From the NCBI GenBank assembly GCA_905233975.1, contig CAJOGD010000001.1:1-41682 (forward strand): a stretch of DNA of 41,682 nucleotides. The letters run 5' to 3'. The stretch comes from an uncultured Alphaproteobacteria bacterium (GTDB taxonomy: Bacteria > Pseudomonadota > Alphaproteobacteria > Rs-D84). Shown one piece after another: positions 32,907 to 41,671 of the stretch (the first letter of the stretch is position 1; each line of letters opens with the position of its first letter). The position numbers and the translations under genes were made by a program. The notes below the pieces were generated by a model, which made no database searches, was not told the origin of the DNA, and worked only from the letters and a program-made list of their open reading frames with translations.

Positions 32907-35126
32907 TTACAATATGTGGCGTTTGCCATTCGGGTCGGGCGCACTAACGATACCTTCCTGTTCCATGCGTTCCATGAAACCGGCGGCCTTGTTGTACCCG
33001 ACACTTAAACGCCGTTGTATATATGATATGGTCGGCTTTTTATCTTTGATAACGTATTCTTTTGCCTGGGCATACAGGTCGGCGTCTTTGTCACCACTGG
33101 CGCCCGTCGGCATTCCCGGCACCGCACCACCGGCCGCCACGCCACCATCTTCGCCATCAACGACACCGGCCACGTATTCAGGTTCCCCTTGTCCGCGCAG
33201 GAAATCCGCCACACGCGTCATTTCGGCCGGTTCAATAAACGCACCATGTATGCGCACCGGAACACGTCCGGCCTCGCTAAACAGCATATCGCCGCACGCA
33301 AGTAAATTTTCCGCGCCCTTTTCGCCAAGTGTTGTCATACTGTCGATATTGCTGCGCGCCTGGAAAGAAATACGCGTCGGGAAATTCGCCTTGATGACGC
33401 CGGTAATGGTCGTCGCGTCGGGACGCTGGGTCGCCATGACAAGGTGGATTCCGGCGGCACGCGCCTTTTGCGCCAAACGTTGGACACAGGCCTCGACCTC
33501 TTTACGCGCAACGCCCATAAGGTCTGCGACCTCGTCAATAACTATCACCAGGTACGGCATATCCGACAAATCAACCGTTTGCGTTTCGTATTCTAATTCG
33601 CCGGTTTCTTCGTTTGTGCCAACCGCGACCTGTTTTGTCACAACCTCACCCGAAGCGCGTTTTGCGGCGACCGCTTCGTTATACGCCTCTATATTCTGCA
33701 CCCCGAAATCCAGCAGCCGTTTATATCGCAATTCCATTTCTTGGACCGACCATTTAAGTCCGTTGACCGCCGCATTCGGGTCAAGTTTTATAATCGGCGT
33801 AATAAGGTGCGGAATGTCGTCCCAAAAACCAAAGTCAACGCCCTTTGGGTCAATAATCATCAGTTTGCATTTGTCCGGCGTAAAGTGATACAGCACCGAC
33901 ATAATTATCGATTGCACGAATACGGACTTACCCGACCCGGTGCGCCCCGCAATCAACACGTGCGGCATCTTGGCCAAATCAAAATACATCGGGTTGCCAC
34001 CAATATCGACCCCCAGGGCAAGCGGTATTTTATATTTAGAATTTACAAACGCATCGTCCGCGACCAGGCCTTGGAACCGGACCGTTTGTCGATTCAAATT
34101 CACCATTTCGACACCGATAAGTTCTGTGCGCGGAATATGCGCGATACGAATATTTTCGGTCGCCATCGCACGCGTCATATCTTTGACGGTTTTGTTTATA
34201 TCAACCATGCGCACACCGCTATCGGGCTTAAATTCATACAGCGTCACAATCGGCCCGGGGCGTATTCCAACAACATGGCCATTCACGCCATATTCCGCGA
34301 AATGGATTTCCATCGCGCGCGCATTTTGTTTTAACTCTGGGGTCACAACACTTTTACCAAAATTAGATTTTTCCAAAAATTCCGGATCAGGCAATTCGTA
34401 TTCTATCACCTCTGCGCTTTTTGATACAACGCGTTTGCGTACGGTTTTCCGGCGCGGCTTTGGTTTTTCTTCTTCCTCTGGCTCTTCTTCCTCTTCGTCC
34501 TCTTCTTCTGCGTCAGATTCATCTTCTTCGGCAACCGGCTGAATCAAATGGAATGCCGTCAGGACCCACCGCACCGCACTTATAACATTTCGCACAACCC
34601 GCATAACGTCCGCAAAACTTATGTGCAATAAAATTCCGGCAATCATAAAGAACCCACACAAACATAAGACCCCAATAAATATCGCACTGGTTCCAATCAT
34701 GTTCGTAATATCTGCGGACGCAACCGCCCCCAACATTCCACCATACGTTGTCCGCGGCGCAATCAAACCGAAACCCGCCGCCCCCAGGCAAATCGCAACG
34801 AAGCCGCGCAAAATATCATATTCCGGTGTTCCGTCATGAACAACACCGGTCATCAAATTTAGTCCATATCGCGCAAGACATAAAAACAAAAACAACGTCG
34901 GAATATAACCAATCACATACCGAAACAACCCGACAAAATTTCCCATTAAACTTTGTGTTCCGAAATTACCGGCGGCGGCGATACCGTCCAAATACGGATC
35001 ATGAAAAAACAATGCAACAATAGACCAAACCGCAAAAACCAAAACAACAAAACCACACAACTTTGCGCACAATCCGCGCAAAGCCCCCGAAACACTTTCC
35101 GGCAAAAATTTAGATTGACCACTCAT
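32907..35126 (-). CDS. ftsK: DNA translocase FtsK
   Basis: A 739-residue septal DNA pump. The N-terminal ~180 residues hold about four membrane helices. A short, very acidic linker (Glu/Asp-rich, then KPKPRRKTVRKR) follows. The motor domain has Walker A AGRTGSGKSV and Walker B YLVIVIDEVADLM, and the C-terminal gamma winged helix is complete (PTISYIQRRLSVGYNKAAGF). It moves chromosome ends to the dif site for XerCD resolution. The extended -10 lies nine bases before ATG. Confidence 0.96.
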   Translation of the reverse strand: MSGQSKFLPESVSGALRGLCAKLCGFVVLVFAVWSIVALFFHDPYLDGIAAAGNFGTQSLMGNFVGLFRYVIGYIPTLFLFLCLARYGLNLMTGVVHDGTPEYDILRGFVAICLGAAGFGLIAPRTTYGGMLGAVASADITNMIGTSAIFIGVLCLCGFFMIAGILLHISFADVMRVVRNVISAVRWVLTAFHLIQPVAEEDESDAEEEDEEEEEPEEEEKPKPRRKTVRKRVVSKSAEVIEYELPDPEFLEKSNFGKSVVTPELKQNARAMEIHFAEYGVNGHVVGIRPGPIVTLYEFKPDSGVRMVDINKTVKDMTRAMATENIRIAHIPRTELIGVEMVNLNRQTVRFQGLVADDAFVNSKYKIPLALGVDIGGNPMYFDLAKMPHVLIAGRTGSGKSVFVQSIIMSVLYHFTPDKCKLMIIDPKGVDFGFWDDIPHLITPIIKLDPNAAVNGLKWSVQEMELRYKRLLDFGVQNIEAYNEAVAAKRASGEVVTKQVAVGTNEETGELEYETQTVDLSDMPYLVIVIDEVADLMGVARKEVEACVQRLAQKARAAGIHLVMATQRPDATTITGVIKANFPTRISFQARSNIDSMTTLGEKGAENLLACGDMLFSEAGRVPVRIHGAFIEPAEMTRVADFLRGQGEPEYVAGVVDGEDGGVAAGGAVPGMPTGASGDKDADLYAQAKEYVIKDKKPTISYIQRRLSVGYNKAAGFMERMEQEGIVSAPDPNGKRHIL

Positions 35127-35135
35127 ACGGCGGAC

Positions 35136-35152
35136 ATTATATCACAAAAAAA
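35136..35152 (-). promoter_or_regulatory. Extended -10 promoter of ftsK, nearly leaderless
   Basis: TTTTTTTGTGATATAAT on the minus strand. TATAAT ends nine bases before the ftsK ATG and no ribosome-binding site lies between. Confidence 0.6.
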
Positions 35153-35178
35153 GTAAAAAAGCACCACGAAACGAAATA

Positions 35179-35829
35179 TTATTTACCACGCGCAACAACG
35201 GCACGAACAACGTCCGCCGCAATCATTCCGATAAACGCACCCAGTATAACATCCGACGGCCAATGCGCACCAATGCAAATACGCGACAGCCCAATAACAA
35301 TCGCAAGTGTCCATGTGAACCACTTTGCACGCGGCACCAACATTCCAATCATGACCAGCCCCGCAAACGACGCCATCGCATGCCCAGACGGCATGGAATG
35401 AAACGCCCAATCACGCGCAAACGGAAAAAATCCGGTCATATTCAACGCCTCGTAAAACACAGGCCGCGCACGACCAATCATAACCTTTAAAATAATTCCA
35501 ACGAACGACGCCAAAAACACAGATGCAAAAACCATAAACGCATAACTATTTTTGATGCGGTCATAAATATTGCTAAAAAAATTCTTTTCTTTTGAACGGA
35601 AAAATTTGCGCACATAAAAAACACAAAGTGTAACAAAAGAAACAACCAACCAAACCTTGGCACTGAAAATCGCACCAACATATTCACACGTCATACAATC
35701 AAACCGACGCAGAAAATTAAACAGCGGAATATCAAAATAAAAAATACCCGCAAACACCAAACACAGCGTTGCAATCGCACCAATTACAATTCGCGACCAA
35801 TTTAATTTATTTTCATGTGTAATAAACAT
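35179..35829 (-). CDS. PAP2-family membrane phosphatase
   Basis: A 216-residue membrane protein with about six helices. The acid-phosphatase triad is complete: KVMIGRARP, SMPSGHAMA and SRICIGAHWPSD. Such enzymes remove phosphate from lipid phosphates, undecaprenyl pyrophosphate or lipid A; the substrate cannot be chosen here. ATG at 35829 (AAAAGG eight bases upstream) is preferred to a TTG two codons earlier. It is the last gene after secF and the S41-like gene. Confidence 0.9.
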   Translation of the reverse strand: MFITHENKLNWSRIVIGAIATLCLVFAGIFYFDIPLFNFLRRFDCMTCEYVGAIFSAKVWLVVSFVTLCVFYVRKFFRSKEKNFFSNIYDRIKNSYAFMVFASVFLASFVGIILKVMIGRARPVFYEALNMTGFFPFARDWAFHSMPSGHAMASFAGLVMIGMLVPRAKWFTWTLAIVIGLSRICIGAHWPSDVILGAFIGMIAADVVRAVVARGK

Positions 35830-35841
35830 ATACAAAACCTT

Positions 35842-37356
35842 TTATTCTTCATAGTTCAACAATCGACTATACACTTTCGAATCGGTCAATATCTGAACCG
35901 CCACCGACATAGTCAATAAATCTTCGTCTTCACCGTTTGTTATTGTTGGGCAACCACGACGCACAGATTCGACATTCGCATCTTTATCCGCGTTATAATC
36001 ATGCCAACGAAAATCACCGTTAATAACATTTATAAAGAATGCACTTTGTTGTGCGCCGGTGCGAATATTTGAAAGGCACACCAACGGGAAAATACCACGT
36101 TCATCAATCCGGCGTCCCATTCCGGTCTTAATAGATTTATTCAATAATTCTAATGCGCCGCCATCACTAAGTGCCAACGTCGATGCAATACGCGCCACAC
36201 CCGCCGTCGGTGTTCCAATTAACACCCCACGTCCATTTTCATAAAAAGTTGCCGCAATCGCTTCGGCGGTACCGCGCGTCATATTTGATACGGCCACAAC
36301 AACATGCGCGTCCGTCATTGGCGCATTTCCCGGGACAACTTCTATTTCATCACGTACGTTTTCAACAATGCGCATGACCGGTTTTTGCCCAACAAACAAA
36401 CCCGCCAACTTTGCCGCCGCGCGTTCATCATTACCATCTGCGGCACGTAAATCCAATATCACGCCCGCGACATCACTATGCTTATTCAACGCCTCGCTAA
36501 CAATTGACACCGCGTTATTCGAAACCCTGTTCACGATTATATCCAATATTCCGCCATTCGTATCGTCCATAAAAACCACATCGGCATCAGCAATAACAAT
36601 TGTCGCCCGCCGAACCACAACGCGACGCTGACCCGACGGTGTTAACAGTGTCATCTTTACCGTCCCCGAATTAAACCCGGACATCATTGACGCCAACGCA
36701 GAATCAGACATTTCCGAAACCAACGTTCCATTTATTTCGCCAATTAAATCGCCGTCGCTTATGCCCGCCGAATCCGCCGGTGAACCTTTATATACCCCCA
36801 GGACGCGAAAGTTGCCCTTTTCATCACGCGCGCCTTCGATACCGACACTGGTAAGGATTCGACCATCCTTCGCAACGGCCGCATCGGTCGAAAAAATATA
36901 GCGACCATTTTCATCGATTCCGCGCATTAATGCGTCAACAACCGCACGATAAATATCCGCCTCGCTCGCCATGGCAAGTGCCGTATCACGTTCACGCATT
37001 TTTAACACAAGTGCCGTTGTAATTTCACCGTACGCGTCCCAATCACGCGATTTCGGGGTTGGGAAATTTGCAACTATCGAATCGCCCCACACCAAAACAA
37101 CACGTTCATCGGTCGCCGCGATATGTGCATTTTGGTGCAAGTTTTCAATGCCTTCGATTGCGACATTTATATTTTTTCCGCCCCAACTAACACCGGACAA
37201 TTTTTCATAAATTTCGGCAAAGCCACGCGACATATCAAAAACATTTATGCCATTTTGAATTGGTTGGTCTTCGAAAAACAAACTGTCGGCACCGGCACCG
37301 GCCACCACCGACAATCCAAAAACACACCCGAAAAACAGTTTCAACATTTTTTTCAT
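35842..37356 (-). CDS. S41/CtpA-like periplasmic protein with PDZ domain and lost catalytic residues
   Basis: A 504-residue exported protein (signal peptide KKMLKLFFGCVFGLSVVAGA). A PDZ domain lies near the middle (LGVYKGSPADSAGISDGDLI). The S41 fold follows: GVILDLRAADGNDERAAAKL, then VVVAVSNMTRGTAEAIAATF and GVLIGTPTAGVARIASTLAL. In active CtpA/Tsp proteases the last two read SASASE and TFGKG, carrying the catalytic Ser and Lys. Here both are replaced, so it is probably a non-catalytic scaffold. GGGGAGGGG precedes ATG at 37356. It lies between secF and the PAP2 gene. Confidence 0.85.
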   Translation of the reverse strand: MKKMLKLFFGCVFGLSVVAGAGADSLFFEDQPIQNGINVFDMSRGFAEIYEKLSGVSWGGKNINVAIEGIENLHQNAHIAATDERVVLVWGDSIVANFPTPKSRDWDAYGEITTALVLKMRERDTALAMASEADIYRAVVDALMRGIDENGRYIFSTDAAVAKDGRILTSVGIEGARDEKGNFRVLGVYKGSPADSAGISDGDLIGEINGTLVSEMSDSALASMMSGFNSGTVKMTLLTPSGQRRVVVRRATIVIADADVVFMDDTNGGILDIIVNRVSNNAVSIVSEALNKHSDVAGVILDLRAADGNDERAAAKLAGLFVGQKPVMRIVENVRDEIEVVPGNAPMTDAHVVVAVSNMTRGTAEAIAATFYENGRGVLIGTPTAGVARIASTLALSDGGALELLNKSIKTGMGRRIDERGIFPLVCLSNIRTGAQQSAFFINVINGDFRWHDYNADKDANVESVRRGCPTITNGEDEDLLTMSVAVQILTDSKVYSRLLNYEE

Positions 37357-37385
37357 GCGCCCCTCCCCCATTTGGCAAATGGCCA

Positions 37386-38249
37386 TTAATATTTTGTTTC
37401 ACGCAAATTAAAGTGATACAAAATAACGTTTGAAATATACATACTGGTAAGTGTTCCCATCACAATCGAAAATCCCATAGCCAACGCGAATTCTTGCAAT
37501 GCGATTCCACCAAACACATACAAACCAACCAACGCCAACATCGTCGTAATACTTGTCATCAACGTACGCGACAACATTTCGTTAACCGACAAATCGATAA
37601 GTTGATCCATTGGCATTTTGTGATACTTTTTGATATTTTCATCGATTCGGTCATAGTTCACAACCTTGTCATTTATGGAATATCCAACACCCATCAAAAT
37701 AACTGCAATCGCCGTCTGATTAAATTCAAGTCCCGTCACCGAAAAGAACCCAAACATCAACACAAAATCGAACACCAGCGACACGAAAGAACCAACCGCG
37801 TACCCACCGCGATAGCGAATCCAAATATAAACCGCCATCAATATAAACGATACCAAAACGGCCCAAATACCGCCACGCACCAATTCGCCCCCAATCTTTG
37901 GTCCGACAATTTGCACCTGGGTATATTCGACGCGATTGCCCAAAATATCTTTGATTTCGCGCACGCGTTCATTTTGTTGCGCATCGGTCGCGCCCTTTGG
38001 CAACCCAACACGAATCAGAATCGAATTATTATCCACCGATTGCAGTTCCGGATTAAACGCGGCCAAATCATGACGCATTTTATCAACGGTATAGTCCGGT
38101 TCGGTCGCCGTCACCTCCATCGAAATACCGCCGGCGAAATCGATACCGTAATTCAACCCCCGGAACCACAACGAAAAAATAGAACCCAAAATTAACGCAC
38201 CCGAAATCCAATACGACAATTTCCGATACTTCATAAAATGCAGTTTCAT
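37386..38249 (-). CDS. secF: Protein translocase subunit SecF
   Basis: A 287-residue six-helix membrane protein. Marks are FRGLNYGIDFAGGISMEV, QIVGPKIGGEL, GYSINDKVVNYDRIDENIKK and LSRTLMTSITTMLAL. With SecD it uses the proton gradient to help complete protein export. ATG at 38249 is chosen over a TTG two codons upstream. It starts 11 bases after the secD stop. Confidence 0.96.
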   Translation of the reverse strand: MKLHFMKYRKLSYWISGALILGSIFSLWFRGLNYGIDFAGGISMEVTATEPDYTVDKMRHDLAAFNPELQSVDNNSILIRVGLPKGATDAQQNERVREIKDILGNRVEYTQVQIVGPKIGGELVRGGIWAVLVSFILMAVYIWIRYRGGYAVGSFVSLVFDFVLMFGFFSVTGLEFNQTAIAVILMGVGYSINDKVVNYDRIDENIKKYHKMPMDQLIDLSVNEMLSRTLMTSITTMLALVGLYVFGGIALQEFALAMGFSIVMGTLTSMYISNVILYHFNLRETKY

Positions 38250-38260
38250 AACCAAACCCC

Positions 38261-39796
38261 TTACTTTTTCACATAACCAATTTTTTTATTTTTCCCATGC
38301 ATATAGAAATCAATCAACACACGCGACAACCATATACATGTGAACAAAGTTGTGATAACACCGATGGACAGTGTCACCGCAAAACCACGAATCGGACCCG
38401 CACCGAATTGGAACAAAATAAGCGAACAAATAAGGTTCGTAAGTTCCCCGTCAAGTACCGTCTTCATCGAACGATTAAATCCGGAATCCACCGCGCGCAA
38501 CGGCGTTGACCCATTGCGGATTTCATCACGAATACGTTCAAACGGCAAAATATTCGCATCGACCGCCATACCAAGTGTCAACACGATACCGGCAATCCCG
38601 GGCAACGTTAACGTCGCGCCCATCAATGCCGACACACCGATTATCATGGCAAGGTTCACCAACAAAACAATGTCGGCAATAAAACCAAACACACGATACA
38701 CAATTATCATAAACAGCATAATCAGAATCACACCGACCAAGCACCCCACTTTACCCTGGGCAATCGTATCGGCGCCCAATCCCGCGCCAACGGTGCGTTC
38801 TTCAACAACCTGTAATGGCGCCGGCAACGCACCACTGCGCAACAGCACCGCCAAATCTTTCGCGCCTTGGACCGTAAAGCCACCGGAAATCTGTCCACGC
38901 CCACCGGGAATCGGTTCACGAATCGTCGGTGCCGACAAAATTTTTCCGTCCAAAACAATCGCAAACCTTTCATTCACATGTTCGGTGGTAAGTTTTGCGA
39001 ATCGCCGCGCCCCGGCCGCATCAAAGACCGTCGTCACAACCGGCATATTATTCTGGTCAAAATCCGCCTGGGAATCTTTCAGACTTTCGCCCGACACCTC
39101 TACACGCGAATAAATTGGCAACCCGTCAATATATTCTGTGCCGGCCGGCGCAGGCGCGCCGCTGACCGCCTGTTGCACCGCACTTTCGTTCACCAAATGG
39201 AACGTCATCTTGGCGGTTTTCCCGATTAAATCTTTGATATGTTCCGGATTATCAACGCCAGGCAATTGCACAAGGATATATTTTCCGCCCTGACTTTGAA
39301 TCGACGGTTCCTTGGTCCCCAATGCATCAATACGCCGCCGCACGATTTCGATACTGCGCGCCAACGCGTCCTGAATCATCTCTTCTTTCTGTTTATCGGA
39401 ATAAGACAAACTTATGACATTTCCCGACGAAGAAATATCCACCGTATCGCCCAGGACACTTCTCAAACGTCCCTTGGCTTTGGACAAATCGTCTTCTTCA
39501 CGCACTGCAAAAGACACAACACCATCAACATTTTTTAATCCAGAAAAACGAATCATGCCCTTTGACCGGTCAATCATCGCACTGCGCACTTCGTCATACA
39601 ATTGCGCGGTCTTTTCTTCCAACATGGTTTTGGTGTCCACCTCTAACAGCAACTGCGCCCCGCCCTTTAAGTCAAGTCCCAATGATATCGGGTGCATCCA
39701 CGACGGGAAATATTTTGCCGCACCCGGCACCAGGGTTGGCACCGACAGCAACACACCAAATATTGCAACAATAACTATCAGCAATTTTTTTAACAT
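38261..39796 (-). CDS. secD: Protein translocase subunit SecD
   Basis: A 511-residue membrane protein: LGLDLKGGAQLLLEVD near the start, a large periplasmic domain (SIEIVRRRIDALGTKEPSIQ), and the C-terminal helices with GIVLTLGMAVDANILPFERI. It partners SecF and YajC. ATG at 39796 is chosen because AAGG lies eight bases upstream; an ATG two codons earlier would be too close. Confidence 0.96.
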   Translation of the reverse strand: MLKKLLIVIVAIFGVLLSVPTLVPGAAKYFPSWMHPISLGLDLKGGAQLLLEVDTKTMLEEKTAQLYDEVRSAMIDRSKGMIRFSGLKNVDGVVSFAVREEDDLSKAKGRLRSVLGDTVDISSSGNVISLSYSDKQKEEMIQDALARSIEIVRRRIDALGTKEPSIQSQGGKYILVQLPGVDNPEHIKDLIGKTAKMTFHLVNESAVQQAVSGAPAPAGTEYIDGLPIYSRVEVSGESLKDSQADFDQNNMPVVTTVFDAAGARRFAKLTTEHVNERFAIVLDGKILSAPTIREPIPGGRGQISGGFTVQGAKDLAVLLRSGALPAPLQVVEERTVGAGLGADTIAQGKVGCLVGVILIMLFMIIVYRVFGFIADIVLLVNLAMIIGVSALMGATLTLPGIAGIVLTLGMAVDANILPFERIRDEIRNGSTPLRAVDSGFNRSMKTVLDGELTNLICSLILFQFGAGPIRGFAVTLSIGVITTLFTCIWLSRVLIDFYMHGKNKKIGYVKK

Positions 39797-39809
39797 CTGC
39801 ATAACCTTT

Positions 39810-40136
39810 TTATTTTGCTTCCACACTGGCGACGGCGTTCTTGCTGACCTCTATCACGACGCCCTTGGCGATTTCCATTTCAATAGTTTTTTCGCCAACT
39901 TTTTTAACGGTTCCATAAATACCGGCGGCCAAAATGCGATTTCCAACCTGAATACCATCAACCATCTTTTGATATTCGGCCATACGTTTCTTGTTCGGCC
40001 GCACCATAAACAAATAAATCACCGCAAATACAATTAAACAATAGAGCAATAAGCCGCCCCAACTGCCTTGCTGTGCGGGCTGAGTCGCGGTATCCGCAAC
40101 CGTTTGTACTGTTTCAACAACTGCTGTTTCGTTCAT
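39810..40136 (-). CDS. yajC: Preprotein translocase subunit YajC
   Basis: A 108-residue single-helix protein: GGLLLYCLIVFAVIYLFMVR, then PNKKRMAEYQKMVDGIQVGN and ILAAGIYGTVKKVGEKTIEM. YajC associates with SecDF. ATG at 40136 follows AAGGAG eight bases upstream. It is the first gene of the yajC-secD-secF transcript. Confidence 0.95.
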   Translation of the reverse strand: MNETAVVETVQTVADTATQPAQQGSWGGLLLYCLIVFAVIYLFMVRPNKKRMAEYQKMVDGIQVGNRILAAGIYGTVKKVGEKTIEMEIAKGVVIEVSKNAVASVEAK

Positions 40137-40212
40137 GGATTTTTCTCCTTTTTTTATTATTTCTGACCCAACAATAGACAAAAAAACAGGGAAAGTAAAG
40201 GAAATAGTGGGA

Positions 40213-40414
40213 AGTGTTAGTGGTTAGTGTTAGTGAACCAGCGCAAACGCGCTGTTTTTTGCCGTCATACCGCGGTATCGGGTCCAGCAAAAAACGCATG
40301 GCGTTTTTTGTGGGTGGTTTCACGCGGTATCTAGTGGTTTCAGCTGTAACGACAAGATTCCGCTTTACTGCGGAATGACGGGCGCGAACGCGTCCACCAC
40401 TAACCGCTAACACT
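40213..40414. mobile_element. 202-bp MITE-like element with 17-bp terminal inverted repeats
   Basis: AGTGTTAGTGGTTAGTG (40213-40229) is matched in inverted form by CACTAACCGCTAACACT (40398-40414), 16 of 17 positions. The interior is non-coding, with hairpins AAAAAACGC/GCGTTTTTT (around 40290-40310) and ATTCCGC/GCGGAAT (around 40357-40376). The right end touches the stop codon of the fourth family member. No transposase is in the window and target duplications are not evident, so mobility is inference. Confidence 0.45.
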
Positions 40415-41579
40415 AATTCTGATTCTGTGGGATATAGACATTTTCATTTGGGTCGCTTGACACCGGACCGGCGACAATGGAACCGGATGTTGCGGGTTTG
40501 AATTCACCCGAAACCATATCATAGAATCCGGCCGCGTTATTATATATGACCGGCACATAGTTCATTACATAACGTCCAGATTTCTTTATTCGTGCATAAT
40601 GAATCATATTATTTGCGGCGACACGATCACCCCCGCTATTACCCCAAACAAAAATGTTTTGATTCGTGGAATTCCTATATGTATATGTGGTTGTTTTTGT
40701 ATCTTCGACACCGGCCGTTAAATCATGAACATACAATGTTGCAACACCGTTTTTGGCCGTCGCCTTTACATGATACACATGCGCCGGATTTCGAACAATA
40801 TCACTTCGCAAAGAAACCAAGGCACCATTCCAACCAAATGTAATTGTATCACCAGACACTGATCCGCTAATCCCATAAACCGCTCCACCGGCACCGTTGC
40901 GCGCCTGTAATATATACCATGATCCGGTCGATGGTTGGGCCTCTATTTCAAATTCCATATCATCTACATCGGGTTTAATGCCGGTATCTATAAGTGTCTG
41001 CGTATTATTTTTAACATATTCCAATTCTGTATATCCGTCCGGCAGCATACCACCAATATTATTATGTATCGTATAGAGCCAACAAAGTCCGGACACCGGA
41101 TCGAGATTATCTTCCCTACATACAAATTCACTATCAAGACCATTCTTTAATGCCGCGTTGAACGTTTTGGCGTCGATAAGGTTGTCGGATTGATTCGCAT
41201 ACGATTCGCTTGTTTGATAAATTCCTTTCCGCCCTATTCCGCCCGGTTGCCCAGTGTATGTGACCGCGGTGTGATCGTTAACCGCGGCGATGTCGTCCTG
41301 TTTCATGTTCAGTTTCACATTCACACCACCAACCATGGGAAGCGAATCGGTTCCACCGTTATCCAAATCCGATGTGACGGCGCGTTTTTGCACCGTTCCG
41401 GCCGAATTAGTGTATTCCATGGCTTTGTTTTGTTCCGCGGTAAATTTATTTTGTCGCATACTAAGTTCATGTTCGACGTATTTTAATGACGTTGCCGTCT
41501 TGCGGTCCGCGGCCTCCTCCGCCACCGCCGGCAATATTGCCGCAATCAACCCGAACAATAAAAACTTTTTCAAAAACAT
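40413..41579 (-). CDS. Exported LamG-like modular surface protein, family member 4
   Basis: A 388-residue paralog. ATG at 41579 follows AAGGAGAG. Signal peptide KKFLLFGLIAAILPAVA. The constant N-terminal part is closest to the first member (QNKAMEYT, NVKLNMKQDDIAAVNDHT). The variable part is a LamG-like domain starting PDGYTELEYVKNNTQTLID and ending MNYVPVIYNNAAGFYDMVSG. The tail is NVYIPQNQN, with one extra Asn. Its upstream region lacks the conserved leader of members 2 and 3 and carries a palindromic repeat instead. Confidence 0.87.
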   Translation of the reverse strand: MFLKKFLLFGLIAAILPAVAEEAADRKTATSLKYVEHELSMRQNKFTAEQNKAMEYTNSAGTVQKRAVTSDLDNGGTDSLPMVGGVNVKLNMKQDDIAAVNDHTAVTYTGQPGGIGRKGIYQTSESYANQSDNLIDAKTFNAALKNGLDSEFVCREDNLDPVSGLCWLYTIHNNIGGMLPDGYTELEYVKNNTQTLIDTGIKPDVDDMEFEIEAQPSTGSWYILQARNGAGGAVYGISGSVSGDTITFGWNGALVSLRSDIVRNPAHVYHVKATAKNGVATLYVHDLTAGVEDTKTTTYTYRNSTNQNIFVWGNSGGDRVAANNMIHYARIKKSGRYVMNYVPVIYNNAAGFYDMVSGEFKPATSGSIVAGPVSSDPNENVYIPQNQN

Positions 41580-41604
41580 CTGACTCTCCTTTTTTTCCTT
41601 TCTT

Positions 41605-41671
41605 CTCGTCATACCGCCGAAAATTTGTATGTGAGAACGAGCGTAAGCGAAGTTCAAACAACTACAAATTT
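41605..41671. repeat. Palindromic repeat upstream of family member 4
   Basis: Nine-base arms AAATTTGTA and TACAAATTT enclose GAACGAGCGTAAGCGAAGTTC-like sequence with its own short inverted ends (GAAC/GTTC). GTCATACCGCCG, related to the palindrome at 31446, precedes it. The GAGCGTAAGCGAAG core resembles dispersed palindromic repeats known in other alphaproteobacteria; that comparison is from memory. Confidence 0.5.

Noticed and set aside
32770..33888. 372-codon plus-strand frame opposite the end of ftsK
   Set aside because: It runs antisense through the conserved FtsK motor and gamma domains; composition is low-complexity Ser/Pro/Ala and nothing in it is recognisable.
40213..40236. TTAGTG-type repeats as a CRISPR array
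   Set aside because: Units are 6-7 bases, degenerate and without spacers; no cas gene is nearby.
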